This document shows positions 61,545-64,000 of a stretch of 64,000 bases of DNA, piece by piece (the stretch's first letter is position 1; each line of letters opens with the position of its first letter). Where the stretch lies: the NCBI GenBank assembly GCA_963942565.1, contig OZ012685.1, positions 41,260,433-41,324,432 on the forward strand, read 5' to 3'. The notes under the pieces were generated by a model. The model had not been told where the DNA came from and did not search any database. It saw only the letters and a program-made list of their open reading frames with translations. The stretch is from Maea johnstoni. Lineage: Eukaryota > Annelida > Polychaeta > Spionida > Magelonidae. Position numbers and translations under genes: made by a program.

Positions 61545-61795
61545 ATCCTATCTGGACCTTAGATCTTCAGATATTCGTCACTACACGTCACTAATTAATA
61601 ATTAAGATTAATCAGTACTCATTGATAAATATTTTCAGGTTTACTCTGCATGTGAGGTCAATATATGGGATAATATCTGGACCATAGATCTTAAGACATG
61701 CGTCACTACACGTCACTACTTACTGATTAAGATTAATCAGTGCTCATTGAGTAATATTTTCAGGTCTACGATGTATGTGAGGTCAATACATGGGT
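61545..61795 (+). repeat. 125-bp tandem pair
   Basis: CGTCACTACACGTCACTA recurs 125 bp apart (61576, 61701), with AAGATTAATCAGT, CTCATTGA and ATTTTCAGGT following in both units. Confidence 0.78.
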
Positions 61796-62030
61796 TTAAC
61801 TTCTGCTGAGAATTTTAAGTCCAAGACAATTTCACTTTTCCATTCCCCTCCAAATTTGCTAAGAGGCAATGTCAATCTGTTAGTTGGTGGAACCTTCAAA
61901 ATTTTTACATGTAACTCAGTAATAGACAACTTATTTATTCCCTGCTGTTGGGAATTTCTATTATAAAAAGATTGAAATTTCCCACTAAACAAAAGCAAAT
62001 ATGCAGGCTTGTTATACCTTATTATACGAT
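61755..62030 (+). repeat. Dispersed repeat L, copy 2
   Basis: Counterpart of 23922-24470. Its left edge overlaps the second unit of the 125-bp tandem pair. Confidence 0.58.
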
Positions 62031-62191
62031 ACTTTGGAATTGAGCATTGATTTACAAAATAGTTGATCTTCCAATTAGCATTTTACCTTTAAATGCTTAC
62101 CCAGGTATGTCCACGTATATAAGTTCAGGAGCACAGATCATTGGCCAAGGAACAGAGGAAATTTGGGCTGCTATGTGACAATTGCTTTCAA

Positions 62192-62396
62192 CGCTTATGC
62201 TGCTGGTGGCTAATTTGCCAATACAAAATGGTGCAAAAAAAGCTGAAAAATGACTGAAACCCTGGCACATGGGTACTCATCTGAGGGTACTCAGCTAGAT
62301 CTCAAATGAATACCAACATGACAGGTTTTAAATGATTTTCGAAAAAATCTATGTGTCCTTGTGCTTTGAACGAAAGTAGCCTCAGCATTAGAAGGG
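62192..62396 (+). mobile_element. TTAA-A MITE, copy 11
   Basis: Full-length; the flanks are TCAA and TTGA, each one change from TTAA. Confidence 0.75.
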
Positions 62397-62726
62397 TTGA
62401 AAAATTGTCACCAATTGGCACTACCATTTTACCTATCAATGATACAGACATGGACCAAACAAAAAGTAATTGCAATAAATGGGGTTCTCAAATTCTAAAT
62501 GAAGTCAATATCAAATTATGAGTTGTAGAGTTGTAGTTGTGGATGTCCAATTGCTCCCTGATGATTTGCCAACTTTATCAATGCTTGAATGATTTGGCCT
62601 GTCATATGTTATGAAGTCTGTTGCCTACTGGTGCGACAATTCAACAGTTGGATACCCCAGTGCTTTCCAATATAATGCTCTGATCTTAATCTCACCAAAA
62701 TAGTCAGAGTAGCTTCTGGCATCTTA

Positions 62727-62997
62727 GATGAAGGGAATATGGATTGGTCACCACAGACCAATTACCATAGGGCCATTTGTAAAGCCCTCAACACACCTAG
62801 TCTCACCTCAGTGTATCGTCACTAGGAGACAGACAAACGAGGGCTCTCGCATTTGTTTCAATTATTGCGGAAGTTGCTCAAGCACATGTGCTGAACACAC
62901 CGTTTGAGTGGTTCTTTTCAACACCTGGGCTTAGTAGTCGTCCCTAGGCTGTTGAGAGAAATGTGCTGGTTGTAATCTGGTGATCGACATTCGTGCT
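62727..62997 (+). repeat. Dispersed repeat K, copy 3
   Basis: Plus-strand copy from GATGAAGGGAATATGGATTG to GATCGACATTCGTGCT, about as diverged as the other two. Confidence 0.58.
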
Positions 62998-63467
62998 GGC
63001 ATAAATGTGTTAATATATGGGTAATTCTGACATACGGTCCATAGATGCTAAGTATTGTACTACTGTCTTTTATTACATGGCACATGTTTTGCTCATAAAC
63101 AATGGGCTACCGGTGTCATATTTTGCCACCCTGCCCTCGAGTACATTTGTCTCTGCTCTTGAGCTCCAAAGGTTGGGAATCTGTCAGGGATGTTCTACTT
63201 GCATGTTAACAGTAGGTGTTATGCTGATAAAACAGGAAAGCTTTCTTTTTGTCCATGTATCTAAATATGATTTTGGCACCTTACTTATGTACATGTTAGG
63301 TAATAGTTATTTGATATATGACCTCAAGGGATAACATTCAGATCTGAGTAGAAAAGAAAACATTAATTATTTTTGTCACTGGATTTATTTATTATGTGTC
63401 GATACCAGCTTTTTCTTGGTCAACAAAAGTGTGAACTTGACCAACTTGGAAATGGAACCTTGGTAAA

Positions 63468-63500
63468 GCCAGATTGATTGATTGATTTTATTTAGGTATA
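63468..63500 (-). mobile_element. Possible minus-strand LINE tail
   Basis: On the minus strand CTAAATAAAATCAATCAATC is the same tail as at 48985-49010. A LINE would extend towards higher coordinates; no reverse-transcriptase motif was recognised there. Confidence 0.35.
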
Positions 63501-63929
63501 AAAATGTACATGTACAATAAGAGATATGCCATGTCTCTGGTAACGTGCCTCGTCATACAGTCAATTATCTCCTGCCTCCCCAGATGACTGTGCTGCCATC
63601 TATAGTTCATTAACTAGGTACTATAACTCCTATTTAACTCAGCCTTAGACCTAGCCTCGCCCTTGGCCAAGCACTTTATTTTATTGCTTTATCAATTGAA
63701 CATAGAAATTATACCAGATTAAAATTGAGTCTACCTTGTTTTAGTTCTGATATTGCTCACTAGGTGGTCACAGTAAGACCTTTCCAGTTGCTTGTCTCAC
63801 TGACCAAGGTGACCACCCTTGGTGCCATCTATCACAAGCCACAGGAACCAACACCTAGATATGGAGCAAAAAAACTGAGATCAGAACAGGGAAAATCATG
63901 ATTTAATGTTATTGTATTGTACACTTACC

Positions 63930-64000
63930 GTATTCGCCCGATTAAGCGCACGGTGCGGGTAGATTTGCTTAGACGTTCGCAGCTTGTGAAAAGATTGTTT
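63930..64000 (+). other. Possible transposon end cut by the window edge
   Basis: TACCGTATTCGCCCGATTAA followed by GCGCACGGT is abruptly GC-rich and resembles a terminal sequence of a repeat that continues past the window. Confidence 0.3.

Overview
The window looks like intron and intergenic DNA from an animal, probably an aquatic invertebrate. It is AT-rich with almost no long open reading frames. It carries ATT, CTA and TA microsatellites, a tRNA-derived SINE, LINE 3' ends ending in AATC or AAATC repeats, and many short non-autonomous DNA transposons with clear target-site duplications. I cannot name the species. There are no bacterial operons, CRISPR arrays, rRNA genes or free-standing tRNA genes, and I saw no retrovirus-like or other virus-like element.

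Host-gene signal is sparse and lies on the plus strand. The best coding exon is 58098-58940. It encodes 281 residues with a C-x2-C ... C-x2-C zinc-knuckle-like N-terminus followed by a Ser/Arg/Pro-rich tail, and it ends at a GTGAGT donor in phase 0. A possible first exon lies at about 27.7-28.0 kb, with a palindromic RFX X-box and a GTAAGT donor. A 66-nt candidate exon at 34499-34564 begins with GTAAGT directly after a good acceptor, which is the layout of a recursive-splicing exon. A weaker candidate exon lies at 36194-36298. If the first-exon call is right, much of the window is intron.

Most of the remaining structure is transposon-derived. Two MITE families have TTAA target duplications and CCC...GGG ends, as piggyBac-type elements do. 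TTAA-A (CCCTTATGCTG ends) has 11 copies. TTAA-B (CCCATT ends) has about ten, including a 63-bp miniature. A third group has CAGGGCTC-like ends, 5-bp target duplications, and a different short word repeated inside different members. There are also two 427-bp hAT-type MITEs with perfect 8-bp duplications, four Harbinger-like MITEs with GGCC ends and 3-bp duplications, three elements with TA duplications, and a 2.3-kb element with GGTGGC ends and TTAA flanks. The most complex locus is 51906-55416. There a TTAA-A MITE is split by a 3.3-kb element full of AACATGTT palindromes and 73-bp tandem repeats, and that element itself carries a TTAA-B-like MITE.

Tandem arrays lie at 2622-3030, 10119-10630, 22000-22750, 23320-23580, 24934-25580, 35658-35880, 38290-38741 and 61545-61795. 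Two of them contain a MITE insertion next to sister units that preserve the empty site. All copy limits were read by eye, and no alignment or database search was run. Stretches that no entry covers are AT-rich sequence in which I saw nothing to report.
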